Shown here: positions 17,732 to 26,315 of the stretch, piece by piece
Numbering within the stretch: position 1 is the first letter of the stretch
Layout: each line of letters begins with the position of its first letter
Origin: Xenophilus aerolatus
Lineage (GTDB): Bacteria > Pseudomonadota > Gammaproteobacteria > Burkholderiales > Burkholderiaceae_C
DNA: 64,000 nt
Assembly (NCBI GenBank): GCA_030418545.1
Contig: QAIB01000001.1
Span: 248,001-312,000, forward strand
Direction: 5' to 3'
The notes under the pieces: model-generated
Databases searched by the model: none
Told to the model about the DNA's origin: nothing
Seen by the model: only the letters and a program-made list of their open reading frames with translations
Made by a program: the position numbers and the translations under genes

Positions 17732-18706
17732 TCAGGAGGGCATCGCGTGCTGCACCGCACGCTGCCGCCGCCACGTCGCCGGCGGCGCCCCGAACTCGCG
17801 CCGGAAGGCGCGGCTGAAGGCGGTGTCGGTCTGGTAGCCCACGTCCTGGGCGATGCGCAGCAGCGGCGCGTTGCTGCGCGCGAGCAGGTTCGACGCCAGC
17901 AGCATGCGCCACTGGGTGAGGTACTGCATCGGCGACTGGCCGACCAGCTGCTGGAAGCGCTCGGCCAGCACCGAACGCGAGGTGTTCGCCTCGCGCGCCA
18001 GTTCCTCGAGCGACCAGTTGCGCGCCGGCTCGCGGTGCATTGCCTTGAGTGCACCACCGACGATCCGGTCGCCCACGCCGGCCAGCCAGCCGGTGCGGCC
18101 CTCGGCCTGCTCGTTCATGTAGAGGCGCAGCACCTCGATGAAGACGACTTCCGACAGCTTGGCCAGCACGCCGGCACCGCCCGGCCGCGGCGAGCGCGCC
18201 TCCGCCAGCGCGTAGCGCACCGAGGCCTCCAGCCAGGCACCGGCGTCGGAGCCGCGCACGTTCACGCGCACCAGCGGCGGCAGGCCGGCCAGCAGCATCT
18301 GCCCGAGACGCGCGTCGCAGGCCAGGTAGCCGCACACCAGGCGCGTGGCCGGACCGCCACCGCCGTAGGACAGCAGCCGCGGGCGGCGCGCCAGCACCTC
18401 GCTCAGGCGCGCGCCACGCGCGGGCGGCAAGCCGGGCTCGGAACCCATGCGGTGCGCATGGCCCTGCGGAAAGAGCAACGCGTCGCCGGCCACCAGCCGC
18501 ACCGGCGCTTCGCCCGGCAGCTCGACGAAGCACTCGCCCTCGGTGATGAGGTGGAAGATCACCAGCCGTTCGGCGCCGGGCTCCAGCACGGGCGCCACGC
18601 TGTCGGCCGGGGGCGACTGATAGCACCAGGGCGCCGTGAAGCGGCCCTGGATGAAGATCGAGCCGATCAGCCGCACCACGCGCAGCGTCTGCGACAGCGC
18701 GTCCAT
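17732..18706 (-). CDS. AraC-family transcriptional regulator with cupin domain
   Basis: 324 residues. The N-terminal part is a cupin-type sensor (VIFHLITEGECFVELPGEAP; GDALLFPQGHAHRM). The C-terminus has the two AraC helix-turn-helix motifs (LAREANTSRSVLAERFQQLV and IAQDVGYQTDTAFSRAFRRE). Its ATG overlaps the OsmC stop (TGATG), so the two are co-expressed. The copper genes begin 36 bp downstream and could be in the same transcript, but related cupin-AraC regulators often control adjacent redox or detoxification genes, so OsmC is an equally likely target. Confidence 0.87.
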   Translation of the reverse strand: MDALSQTLRVVRLIGSIFIQGRFTAPWCYQSPPADSVAPVLEPGAERLVIFHLITEGECFVELPGEAPVRLVAGDALLFPQGHAHRMGSEPGLPPARGARLSEVLARRPRLLSYGGGGPATRLVCGYLACDARLGQMLLAGLPPLVRVNVRGSDAGAWLEASVRYALAEARSPRPGGAGVLAKLSEVVFIEVLRLYMNEQAEGRTGWLAGVGDRIVGGALKAMHREPARNWSLEELAREANTSRSVLAERFQQLVGQSPMQYLTQWRMLLASNLLARSNAPLLRIAQDVGYQTDTAFSRAFRREFGAPPATWRRQRAVQHAMPS

Positions 18707-19245
18707 CAGGTCTGCTCCAGCACCTCGACGTGCACCGCCAGCGGCAGGGCGTCGCGCAGGGCGCGGGCCATGGGCGAGCCCTCGCAGCCCGCGGCGGCGA
18801 GCTCTTCCAGGCGCCGGGCCGGCACCCCTTGCGCAGCGATGCGCACCGCCATGCGCAGGTCGAAGGGCGCGGGGCTCACCGGCCCGCCATCGTCGCCGGG
18901 CAGGTCGAACAGGCCGCGCGCATCGGAGCGGCTCGCGGTGCTCACCTCCAGCGTGTCGAGCGTGATGCCGGCGCGTGCGGCCTCCATGGCGATGCGTGTG
19001 GCGGTGCAGGCCGCGACGCTCGCGCGCAGCAGCCAGCCGGGCGTGGGCTGGGTCGCGCCACCGCCGAGCTCGACGGGCATGTCGCTCTCGAGCACATGGC
19101 CGTGCGGGTGGGCGATGCGGGTGCGCAGGCCGCCGTCCCAGCGCGCGGTGGCGCTCGGGTCGGCGTCGATGCCGGCTTCGGGCCGGCGGCGCAGCACGGC
19201 CTCGACGCGCGCGAGCGCGTCGGCAACGGAGGGCGACGATGGCAT
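18706..19245 (-). CDS. OsmC-family protein
   Basis: 179 residues from the ATG at 19245, preceded by AGGAGG. The OsmC fold is indicated by the glycine-rich turn before a Cys helix (GGGATQPTPGWLLRASVAAC) and, further on, a second Cys (LAAAGCEGSPMARAL). These two cysteines are the peroxidatic/resolving pair of thiol peroxidases that reduce organic hydroperoxides. It is translationally coupled to an AraC regulator downstream. A longer upstream frame lacks a ribosome-binding site. Confidence 0.83.
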   Translation of the reverse strand: MPSSPSVADALARVEAVLRRRPEAGIDADPSATARWDGGLRTRIAHPHGHVLESDMPVELGGGATQPTPGWLLRASVAACTATRIAMEAARAGITLDTLEVSTASRSDARGLFDLPGDDGGPVSPAPFDLRMAVRIAAQGVPARRLEELAAAGCEGSPMARALRDALPLAVHVEVLEQT

Positions 19246-19429
19246 GGGCAGGCCTCCTCGGTTCGTGCGATCGGGCATTGTCCGGCGCGGCACCGGCGCC
19301 GGCCAGTGGACAGGTGGCCTATGCCGCGGCGCGGACGCTCGGTCAGGCCGCGCCGACGATCGGGCAGGACGTCGTGGCAGGCCGAGGCGGACAGTGCAGG
19401 CCTTTCCCATCCACCCTGGAGCCCGCGCC

Positions 19430-20245
19430 ATGAATGCACCCGCCATCGATTTCGACGCCATCAAGACCCGCCAGCAGGCTGCCTGGGCCAGCGGCGACTA
19501 CGCCGTCATCGGCACCACGCTGCAGATCGTCGGCGAGCAGCTGGCCGAGGCCTGCGACCTGCACTGCGACGAGCAGGTGCTGGACGTGGCCGCCGGCAAC
19601 GGCAACGCCACGCTGGCCGCGGCCCGCCGCGGCGCCCGGGTCACCTCGACCGACTACGTCGGCGCGCTGCTCGAGCGTGGCGCCGAACGTGCCCGCGCGG
19701 AAGGGCTGCAGGTGCAGTTCCAGACCGCCGACGCCGAGGCGCTGCCCTTCGCCGATGCGAGCTTCGACGTGGTGCTGTCCACCTTCGGCGTGATGTTCGC
19801 GCCCCACCATGCGCAGGCGGCGGCCGAGATGCTGCGCGTGTGCCGGCCGGGCGGGCGCATCGGCCTGGCCAACTGGACGCCCGAGGGCTTCATCGGCCAG
19901 CTGTTCAAGACCCTGGGCCGGCATCTGCCGCCCCCGGCGGGTCTGCAGCCGCCGCCGCTGTGGGGGCAGCCCGCGCATCTGCAGGCGCTGTTCGGTCCGG
20001 GCGCGGCGCGCATCGACGTCACGCTGCGCGACTTCATGTTCCGCTACCGCTCGCCGGCGCACTTCGTCGACGTGTTCCGCCGCTGGTACGGGCCGGTGCA
20101 CAAGGTCTTCGGTGCGCTGCCGGCCGAGGGCGCCGCGGCGCTGGAGGCCGACCTGCTCGCGCTCCTGGAACGCAGCAACCGCGCGGGCGAGGCCTCGCTG
20201 GTGGTGCCCAGCCAGTATGCGGAGGTGGTCGTCACGCGGGCCTGA
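19430..20245 (+). CDS. Class I SAM-dependent methyltransferase (UbiE/Methyltransf_11 type)
   Basis: 271 residues. SAM motif I is VLDVAAGNGNATLAAA, followed by an acidic end of strand 2 (TSTDYVGALL), motif II (ASFDVVLSTFGVMFAP) and motif III (RVCRPGGRIGLANWTPEGFI). The C-terminal cap (FRYRSPAHFVDVFRRWYGPV) resembles small-molecule methyltransferases. The substrate is unknown. It is convergent with the P-type ATPase gene, and the two coding ends overlap by 14 bp. Confidence 0.83.
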   Translation: MNAPAIDFDAIKTRQQAAWASGDYAVIGTTLQIVGEQLAEACDLHCDEQVLDVAAGNGNATLAAARRGARVTSTDYVGALLERGAERARAEGLQVQFQTADAEALPFADASFDVVLSTFGVMFAPHHAQAAAEMLRVCRPGGRIGLANWTPEGFIGQLFKTLGRHLPPPAGLQPPPLWGQPAHLQALFGPGAARIDVTLRDFMFRYRSPAHFVDVFRRWYGPVHKVFGALPAEGAAALEADLLALLERSNRAGEASLVVPSQYAEVVVTRA

Positions 20246-22364
20246 GCGGCGCCACGCCTGCCGCGGCCGGCGGCGCGTCCAGCGCCTTGAGCAGCCGCAG
20301 CCCGTTCGCCACCACCAGCAGGCTGGCCCCCATGTCGGCGAACACGGCCATCCACATCGTGGCCTGGCCGAAGATTGCCAGGCCGAAGAAGACGGCCTTG
20401 ATGCCCAGCGCCAGCGCGATGTTCTGCCACAGCACCGCATGCGTGCGGCGCGACAGGCGGATCGTCTCGGCGATGCGGCCGAGGTCGTCGTTCATGATGA
20501 CCACGTCGGCCGCCTCCATCGCGATGTCGGTGCCCGCCGCGCCCATCGCGAAGCCCAGGTCGGCCTGCGCCAGGGCGGGTGCGTCGTTGATGCCGTCGCC
20601 GGTCATGCCGGTCGCGCCGTAGCGCTGGCGCAGCGCCTGCACGGCCTGCAGCTTGTCCTCGGGCAGCAGGCCGCCGCGGGCGTCGTCGATGCCGGCCTCG
20701 CGCGCCACGGCCTGGGCAGTGCTCGGGTTGTCGCCGGTGAGCATGACGGGTGTCACGCCCAGCGCCTTCAGCGCGGCGACGGCCTGAAGCGAACCGGGCT
20801 TGACGGTGTCGGCCACCGCGAAGAGGCCGAGCACGACGTGTTCGTCGGCGAGCAGCGTCACGGTGCGGCCCTGCTGTTCGTGGGCGGCCAGCGCGGCCTC
20901 GAGCTCGGGCGTGCACAGGCCGCGCTCCTCGATCAGCCGGTGGTTGCCCAGCACCAGCGTGCGGCCGTCGACCCGGCCTTCGACGCCGCGGCCCACCACG
21001 GCACGGAAGCCCTCGATGGCCGCATTGCCGCGCGGCACGTCGTGCAGGCCGCTCGCGATCGCGGCCGACACCGGGTGGTCGGAGCGGCCCGCCAGTTGCG
21101 CGGCATCGGCCGCCGTGCCCGCGCGGTCGGCACCGCCCCAGGGCTGCCAGTCGACCAGCACCGGCTTGCCGGCCGTGATGGTGCCGGTCTTGTCGAGCGC
21201 CACGGCACGCAGCCTGCGCGCGGTCTCCAGGTGCACGCCGCCCTTGACGAGGATGCCGCGCCGCGCCGCCGCGGTGAGGCCGCTGACGACCGTGACCGGC
21301 GTCGAGATCACCAGCGCGCAGGGGCAGGCGATGACCAGCAGCACCAGCGCCTTGTAGACCGACGCCAGCCAGGCCGCGCCCAGGAAGAGCGGCGGCACGA
21401 CGGCGACCAGCACCGCCAGCACGAACACCGTGGGCGTGTACACGGCCGCGAAACGCTCGACGAAGCGCTGCGTCGGCGCGCGCGAGGCCTGGGCGCGCTC
21501 CACCGATTCGATGATGCGGTCGAGCGTGGTGTGCCCGACGGCCGCGCTGACGCGGACCTCCAGCTCGCCGCCCTGGTTGACGGTGGCCGCGAAAACGGCG
21601 TCGCCCACCGTCTTGTCCACCGGGATGCTCTCGCCGGTGACGCTGGCCTGGTCGATGCTGCTGCTGCCGGCGGTGACGGTGCCGTCCAGCGGCACGCGTT
21701 CGCCGGGGCGCACCCGCAGCACCTGGCCGACCGCCACCTCGGCCGCCGGCACGCGGCGCCACTGACCATCGGCACCGCGCACCTCGGCCTCGTCGGGCGC
21801 CAGCGCCATCAGGCCCGAGATCGCGTTGCGCGCGCGGTCGGCGGCCTTGTGCTCGATCAGCTCCGCCAGCGCGTAGAGCGCCATCACCATGGCCGCCTCG
21901 GGCCACTGGCCGATCACGAAGGCGCCGGTCACCGCGACCGCCATCAGCGTGTCGATGCCCAGGCGCCCCTTGAGCAGCGACTTCAACCCGCTCCGGTAGA
22001 TGCCGATGCCGGCCAGGGCGATCGCCACCGCGGCCAGGGCCATGCCGACGCCGCGCCACACGGCCGTCTCGGGCAGCAGCAGGTGGCTCAGTTCGGCGGC
22101 CAGCGCCACCACGAGGGCGGCCGCCAGGCGCGGCCAGCCGGGCAGCGGGCCATGGTCGTGGCCGTCGCCGGCCGCATGGCCTTCGGGGCCATGGTCGTGG
22201 TCGTGCCCGCCCTCATGGTCGTGGGCATGCGCCCGGGGTTTGGCCGCGGCCGGGCGCAGCGTCACCGGTCCGCCGCAGCAACCGTCGCCGCACGACGAGG
22301 CGGCCGCACGGTCGGGGTCGGCGAGTGGGAGCAGGGCGGCGGGCTGGCGGGGGGAGGCGGACAT
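20232..22364 (-). CDS. Heavy-metal P1B-type ATPase (ZntA/CadA-like)
   Basis: 710 residues. The cytoplasmic N-terminus lacks a full HMA domain. It carries SSCGDGCCGG and a His-rich run (HDHEGGHDHDHGPEGHAAGDG), as in some Zn/Cd exporters. Core motifs are all present: CPC in VIACPCALVISTPVTV, phosphorylation site DKTGTIT, TGES, and MTGDGINDAPALAQADLGFA in the hinge. Six to eight membrane helices are apparent. The divergent MerR gene with a Cd/Pb-type Cys set and the intervening promoter support Zn2+/Cd2+/Pb2+ efflux. Confidence 0.92.
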   Translation of the reverse strand: MSASPRQPAALLPLADPDRAAASSCGDGCCGGPVTLRPAAAKPRAHAHDHEGGHDHDHGPEGHAAGDGHDHGPLPGWPRLAAALVVALAAELSHLLLPETAVWRGVGMALAAVAIALAGIGIYRSGLKSLLKGRLGIDTLMAVAVTGAFVIGQWPEAAMVMALYALAELIEHKAADRARNAISGLMALAPDEAEVRGADGQWRRVPAAEVAVGQVLRVRPGERVPLDGTVTAGSSSIDQASVTGESIPVDKTVGDAVFAATVNQGGELEVRVSAAVGHTTLDRIIESVERAQASRAPTQRFVERFAAVYTPTVFVLAVLVAVVPPLFLGAAWLASVYKALVLLVIACPCALVISTPVTVVSGLTAAARRGILVKGGVHLETARRLRAVALDKTGTITAGKPVLVDWQPWGGADRAGTAADAAQLAGRSDHPVSAAIASGLHDVPRGNAAIEGFRAVVGRGVEGRVDGRTLVLGNHRLIEERGLCTPELEAALAAHEQQGRTVTLLADEHVVLGLFAVADTVKPGSLQAVAALKALGVTPVMLTGDNPSTAQAVAREAGIDDARGGLLPEDKLQAVQALRQRYGATGMTGDGINDAPALAQADLGFAMGAAGTDIAMEAADVVIMNDDLGRIAETIRLSRRTHAVLWQNIALALGIKAVFFGLAIFGQATMWMAVFADMGASLLVVANGLRLLKALDAPPAAAGVAPLRPA

Positions 22365-22397
22365 GGAACTCGGTGTGGTTTTCGAAGCTGTGCCAGC

Positions 22398-22428
22398 ATT
22401 GGAAAGGTTGAAGTCACTTCAAGGTCAA
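22398..22428 (-). promoter_or_regulatory. MerR-type promoter of the metal ATPase gene
   Basis: Reading on the minus strand: -35 TTGACC, a 19-bp spacer, then TCCAAT as -10. The spacer contains the perfect dyad TTGAAGT-G-ACTTCAA (22408-22422). An overlong spacer with a central dyad is the signature of MerR-family activation, where metal-bound regulator untwists the DNA. It sits 34 bp upstream of the ATPase start and 3 bp before the MerR start. Confidence 0.85.
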
Positions 22429-22431
22429 GCC

Positions 22432-22905
22432 ATGCCCGCCATCCACCCGCCCGGCCCGCAGGGTTATCGCATCGGCGAAGCCGCCGCCGCCAGCGGCGTG
22501 AGCGCCGCCAACATCCGCTACTACGAGAAGCAGGGCCTGATCGCGCCGCAGGGCCGCGGCGACAACAGCTACCGCTTCTACAGCGACGCCGACGTGCACG
22601 CGCTGCGCTTCATCCGCCTGTGCCGGGCCATGGACATGTCGCTGGACGAAGTGCGCACGCTGCTGGCGCTGGACCTGCGCCGCAAGGCCGATTGCGACGC
22701 CGCCTGCGTCGCGCTGGATGCGCACCTGGGCCACGTGCGCGAGCGCCTGCGCGAGCTGCGCACGCTCGAGAAGGACCTGCTGGCGCTGCGCAACAGCTGC
22801 GACGGCAGCGACACCGAGTGCCACATCATCGGCACGCTGCACGCGCGGGCCGACGCACAGCCGGTCGCCGGCGAGCGCGGCTCACCGGCCTCGCGGCACG
22901 TCTGA
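22432..22905 (+). CDS. MerR-family metal-responsive regulator (CadR/PbrR/ZntR-like)
   Basis: 157 residues. The N-terminal helix-turn-helix (YRIGEAAAASGVSAANIRYY) is followed by a wing with NSYRFYSDADV and a dimerisation helix. Cysteines at 88, 92, 123 and 130 (DCDAAC and NSCDGSDTEC) match the effector-site pattern of Cd/Pb/Zn sensors. It is divergent from the P-type ATPase and should activate it from the dyad at 22408-22422. Its 3' end overlaps the convergent FAD oxidase gene by 24 bp. Confidence 0.9.
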   Translation: MPAIHPPGPQGYRIGEAAAASGVSAANIRYYEKQGLIAPQGRGDNSYRFYSDADVHALRFIRLCRAMDMSLDEVRTLLALDLRRKADCDAACVALDAHLGHVRERLRELRTLEKDLLALRNSCDGSDTECHIIGTLHARADAQPVAGERGSPASRHV

Positions 22906-24321
22906 CGCGGCGGGGTCCATCCTCAGCATCTTGCCGGGGTTGAGGATGCCCTTGGGGTCCAGCGCGCGCTTGATCTCGCGCATGACCTCGATCGCCTCGC
23001 CGTGCTCGACCTCGATCTGGCCCATGCGGTGCAAGCCGACGCCGTGCTCACCGGTGCAGGTGCCGCCCAGGCGGATGGCCCGCAGCGCCACGCGCTCCGC
23101 GAGCGCCTCGGCGGCAGCGCGGGCCGCGGCGTCGGCGTCCTCGTAGATGATGCCCAGGTGGAAATTGCCGTCGCCCACGTGGCCGACGATGGGCGCGTAC
23201 AGGCCGCTGGCCGCGATGTCGGCCTGGGTCTCGGTGATGCATTCGGCCAGCGCCGAGATCGGCACGCAGGCATCGGTGCCCATGGAGCTCCAGCCCGGGT
23301 GCATCGCCAGGTTGGCGTGGTAGCAGGAGTGGCGCGCCTTCCACAGGCGCGTGCGCTCCTCGGGCTTGTGGGCATAGCGGAAGCCGCTGCCGCCATGGTC
23401 GGCGGACAGCGCCTCCAGCGTGGCCACCTGCTCGGCCACCGCCGCCTCGCTGCCGTGGAACTCGATGAAGAGGGCGGGGCGCGCCTCGAACTCGTCCAGG
23501 CGCGAGTAGCGGATGCAGGCGTCCATCTGCGCGTCGTCGAGCAGCTCGATGCGCGCCACCGGCACGGCCAGCTGCAGCGCGGCGATGACGGTGTCGACGG
23601 CCGCGCGCAGGCTGTCGAACTGGCACACCGCGGCCACCACGTGCTCGGGCAGCCCGAAGAGCCGCAGCTGTACCTCGCAGATGATGCCCAGGAGGCCCTC
23701 GCTGCCCACGTACAGCCGCGTGAGGTCGAGGCCGGACGATGACTTGCGGGCCCGCGTGCCGGTGCGGATGATGCGCCCGTCGGGCGTGACGACCGTCAGG
23801 CCCATCACGGCCTCGCGCATGGTGCCGTAGCGCACGGCGGCGGTTCCCGACGCACGGGTGGCCGCCATGCCGCCGAGCGAGGCGTTGGCACCCGGGTCGA
23901 CGGCGAAGAACAGGCCGATGCTGCGCAGGTGGGCGTTGAGCTGTTCGCGCGTGACGCCGGCCTGCACCCGGCAGTCGAGCGCCTCGGGCGACACCTCCAG
24001 GATGCGGTCCATGCGCGACAGGTCGATGCACACGCCACCGTGGATGGCCGCGACGTGACCCTCCATCGACGTGCCGGTGCCGAAGGCGATCACCGGCACC
24101 TCGGCGGCGTGGCACAGCTTCATCGCCGCCGCGACTTCCTCCGTCGAGAGCGGGAACAGCACCACGTCGGGCTGCCCCGGGTCGGGCAGGCCCTCGCCGT
24201 GGCTGTGGTGGGCCCGCACCGCGGCCGAGGTCACGGCGCGCTCGCCGAAGATCGCCTGCAGGGCCGGCAGCAGCCGTTCGACGTCGGCGGCGGTTTCTTC
24301 GAGGGTCTTGGAGAAGGACAT
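22882..24321 (-). CDS. FAD-linked 2-hydroxy-acid dehydrogenase (D-lactate/glycolate type, GlcD/Dld)
   Basis: 479 residues with an N-terminal FAD_binding_4 (PCMH) domain (PVIAFGTGTSMEGHV; FFAVDPGANASLGGMAATRA) and a C-terminal FAD-oxidase domain with the metal/flavin motif VGHVGDGNFHLGI and the terminal GTCTGEHGVGLHRM. Family members oxidise D-2-hydroxy acids to 2-keto acids and pass electrons to a quinone or cytochrome. It is the last gene of the minus-strand catabolic run and fits feeding a 2-keto acid to the lyase encoded at 31763. No Shine-Dalgarno sequence is obvious before its start. Confidence 0.88.
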   Translation of the reverse strand: MSFSKTLEETAADVERLLPALQAIFGERAVTSAAVRAHHSHGEGLPDPGQPDVVLFPLSTEEVAAAMKLCHAAEVPVIAFGTGTSMEGHVAAIHGGVCIDLSRMDRILEVSPEALDCRVQAGVTREQLNAHLRSIGLFFAVDPGANASLGGMAATRASGTAAVRYGTMREAVMGLTVVTPDGRIIRTGTRARKSSSGLDLTRLYVGSEGLLGIICEVQLRLFGLPEHVVAAVCQFDSLRAAVDTVIAALQLAVPVARIELLDDAQMDACIRYSRLDEFEARPALFIEFHGSEAAVAEQVATLEALSADHGGSGFRYAHKPEERTRLWKARHSCYHANLAMHPGWSSMGTDACVPISALAECITETQADIAASGLYAPIVGHVGDGNFHLGIIYEDADAAARAAAEALAERVALRAIRLGGTCTGEHGVGLHRMGQIEVEHGEAIEVMREIKRALDPKGILNPGKMLRMDPAASDVPRGR

Positions 24322-24345
24322 GGCCGGAGGAAAGGAGGATTCGGT

Positions 24346-25101
24346 TCAGGCGCCCAGGTAGGCGGCGCGCACGTGGTCGTCGCGCATCAGCTGCGCGGCC
24401 GGGCCTTCGAGCGCGACGCGCCCGCCCTCCAGCACGTAGCCATGGTCGGCGACGCTCAGGGCCGCGAAGGCGTTCTGCTCCACGATCACCACCGTGCGGC
24501 CGGCGCGCGCGATGCGCCGGATGTCCAGGAACATCTCGGTCGTGAGCTTGGGCGACAGGCCCATCGACGGCTCGTCCAGCAGCAGCAGCCGCGGGCCGGC
24601 CATCAGCCCGCGGGCGATGGCCAGCATCTGCTGCTCGCCGCCGGAGAGCACGCCGCCCATCTCGCCGGCCTTGCGCTCGAGCACCGGGAACAGCTCGAAC
24701 ACCTCGTCCAGCGTGGCCTGCACCGCGCCCTTGTCGTGCCGCCGCACGTAGGCGCCGACGTCGAGGTTCTCGCGCACCGTGAGGGTGGAGAAGATGCGTC
24801 GGCGCTGCGGCACGCAGGCGATGCCGCTGGCCACGATCTGCTCCACGCTGCGCTGCTGCAGGCTGCGGCCGCGAAAGCTCACCTCGCCCGCGCTGGGGCG
24901 CAGGCGCCCGACGATGAGGTTCAGCGTGGTCGACTTGCCGGCGCCGTTGGCGCCGATCACCGCCACGATCTGCCCCGGCATCGCGCGGATCGACAGGTCG
25001 AACAGGATCTGCACCTTGCCGTAGAACACGTCCACGTGCGAGAGCTCCAGCTCGGCCGTGCCGGCCTGCACGTCGGGAGGGGTGAGGACCGCCTGCATCA
25101 T
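24346..25101 (-). CDS. livF: Branched-chain/amide-type ABC transporter ATPase (LivF-like)
   Basis: 251 residues. Walker A is GANGAGKSTTLN, the signature VLSGGEQQMLAIARGLM and Walker B LLLLDEPSMGLSP. The pattern and small size match LivF. Together with LivK, LivH and the fused LivM-LivG protein it completes a HAAT-type importer. The start is one of two tandem ATG codons (25101 or 25098). The true substrate could be an organic acid, sugar acid or amide rather than leucine, judging by the surrounding catabolic genes. Confidence 0.88.
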   Translation of the reverse strand: MMQAVLTPPDVQAGTAELELSHVDVFYGKVQILFDLSIRAMPGQIVAVIGANGAGKSTTLNLIVGRLRPSAGEVSFRGRSLQQRSVEQIVASGIACVPQRRRIFSTLTVRENLDVGAYVRRHDKGAVQATLDEVFELFPVLERKAGEMGGVLSGGEQQMLAIARGLMAGPRLLLLDEPSMGLSPKLTTEMFLDIRRIARAGRTVVIVEQNAFAALSVADHGYVLEGGRVALEGPAAQLMRDDHVRAAYLGA

Positions 25102-25120
25102 GGTGCGCGCCGTGCTCCGG

Positions 25121-26251
25121 TCAGTAGCGCACGGCCGAGAGCACGACCGGCTTGCCGCCCTTGATCTCGACGATGTTGACCTGCTTGTTGCAGTCGCCGG
25201 CCTTGTCGCACTTGTAGTCGGCCAGCAGGCCCTTGTACTGCACCTGGCCGAAGGCGGCACGTACCTTGTCGACGTCGGTGCTCTTCGCCTCGTTGATGGC
25301 CTTGGCGGCAAGGATCGTGGCGTCGTAGTAGGTGGCCGACCAGACGTCCGGCGCCATCTTGAACTTCGCCTCGTACTTCTTGACGAAGTCCTGCACGGCC
25401 GGGTTGGGGTCGGTCGGCACGAAGTAGGAGGCGCTCATCGCGCCCTCCGCGGCACCGCCGGCCAGCTTGAGGAAGGCGTCTTCCGACAGCACGGCCCCCG
25501 CGAACTTGAACTTCAGGCCGAACTGCTTGGCCTGGCGCAGGATCAGGGCCGCGTCGGTGTCGTGGGCCCACAGGATCACGAGCTGCGCGCCGGTCTTCTC
25601 CAGCTTGGCGAGCTGGGCGGAATAGTCCTTGTCGCTGGGGTTGTGGCTTTCGACCGCGACGGGCTTGAGTCCCAGCGCGGCCATCTGCGCCACCACGCGC
25701 GCCTGGCCCGACTTTCCGAAGTCGTCGTTGGCGTAGAAGATGGCCGTCTTCTCGCCGGCCTTCAGTTCCTTCTGGGCGTAGTCGATCAGGGCCTTGGCCT
25801 GCACGTCGTCGTCCGAACGCGTGCGGATCACGTAGTTGCAGCCGCTGTGCGTGATCGCCACCGAGGTCCCGCCGGTGAGCGACACCACCTTGCCGTTGCA
25901 GTAGGTCTTCTGCGTGGCCATCTGCGTCACGGAGTAGTGAGGCCCGATCATCACGGGCACCTTGTCGACCTGCATCAGCTTGTTCACGGCGTTGATGGCG
26001 CCGTTGGGGTTGTCGCCCTGGTCGTCCTGGAACACCACCTCCAGCGGCTTGCCCAGCACCCCGCCGGCAGCGTTGATCTCGCTCACGGCCAGCTCCACGC
26101 CCTGCTTGTAGTTGCGGCCCACCAGGGCCTTGGGGCCGGTCATCGGCAGCGACACACCGATGACGGCTTCGGCCATGGCCGAGCCGGCCAGCATCAGGGC
26201 GACGGCGCCGGCGACGGCCCGGCGCGAGGAACGAGGGAAGGAATCACGCAT
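25121..26251 (-). CDS. livK: ABC transporter periplasmic substrate-binding protein (LivK-like)
   Basis: 376 residues from the ATG at 26251, which follows GGAG. A signal peptide (RRAVAGAVALMLAGSAMAEA) is followed by a type I periplasmic-binding fold: GVSLPMTGPKALVGRNYKQG, VVFQDDQGDNPNGAINAVNK, and RTRSDDDVQAKALIDY. Two cysteine pairs may form disulphides. It lies between livF and the livM-livG fusion. The ligand is unknown; LivK-type proteins bind hydrophobic amino acids, amides, urea or aromatic acids. Confidence 0.88.
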   Translation of the reverse strand: MRDSFPRSSRRAVAGAVALMLAGSAMAEAVIGVSLPMTGPKALVGRNYKQGVELAVSEINAAGGVLGKPLEVVFQDDQGDNPNGAINAVNKLMQVDKVPVMIGPHYSVTQMATQKTYCNGKVVSLTGGTSVAITHSGCNYVIRTRSDDDVQAKALIDYAQKELKAGEKTAIFYANDDFGKSGQARVVAQMAALGLKPVAVESHNPSDKDYSAQLAKLEKTGAQLVILWAHDTDAALILRQAKQFGLKFKFAGAVLSEDAFLKLAGGAAEGAMSASYFVPTDPNPAVQDFVKKYEAKFKMAPDVWSATYYDATILAAKAINEAKSTDVDKVRAAFGQVQYKGLLADYKCDKAGDCNKQVNIVEIKGGKPVVLSAVRY

Positions 26252-26315
26252 GGCAGAGGTCTCCGTTTTGATGTGCCTGGGCACGTTGTGTTGAAGCGAG
26301 AGTGAGAAAAGCGTG

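Noticed and set aside
17747-19429. Upstream extension of the methyltransferase frame (open from 17747)
   Set aside because: The extension runs antisense through the AraC and OsmC genes and has shadow composition. The ATG at 19430 starts a complete methyltransferase.
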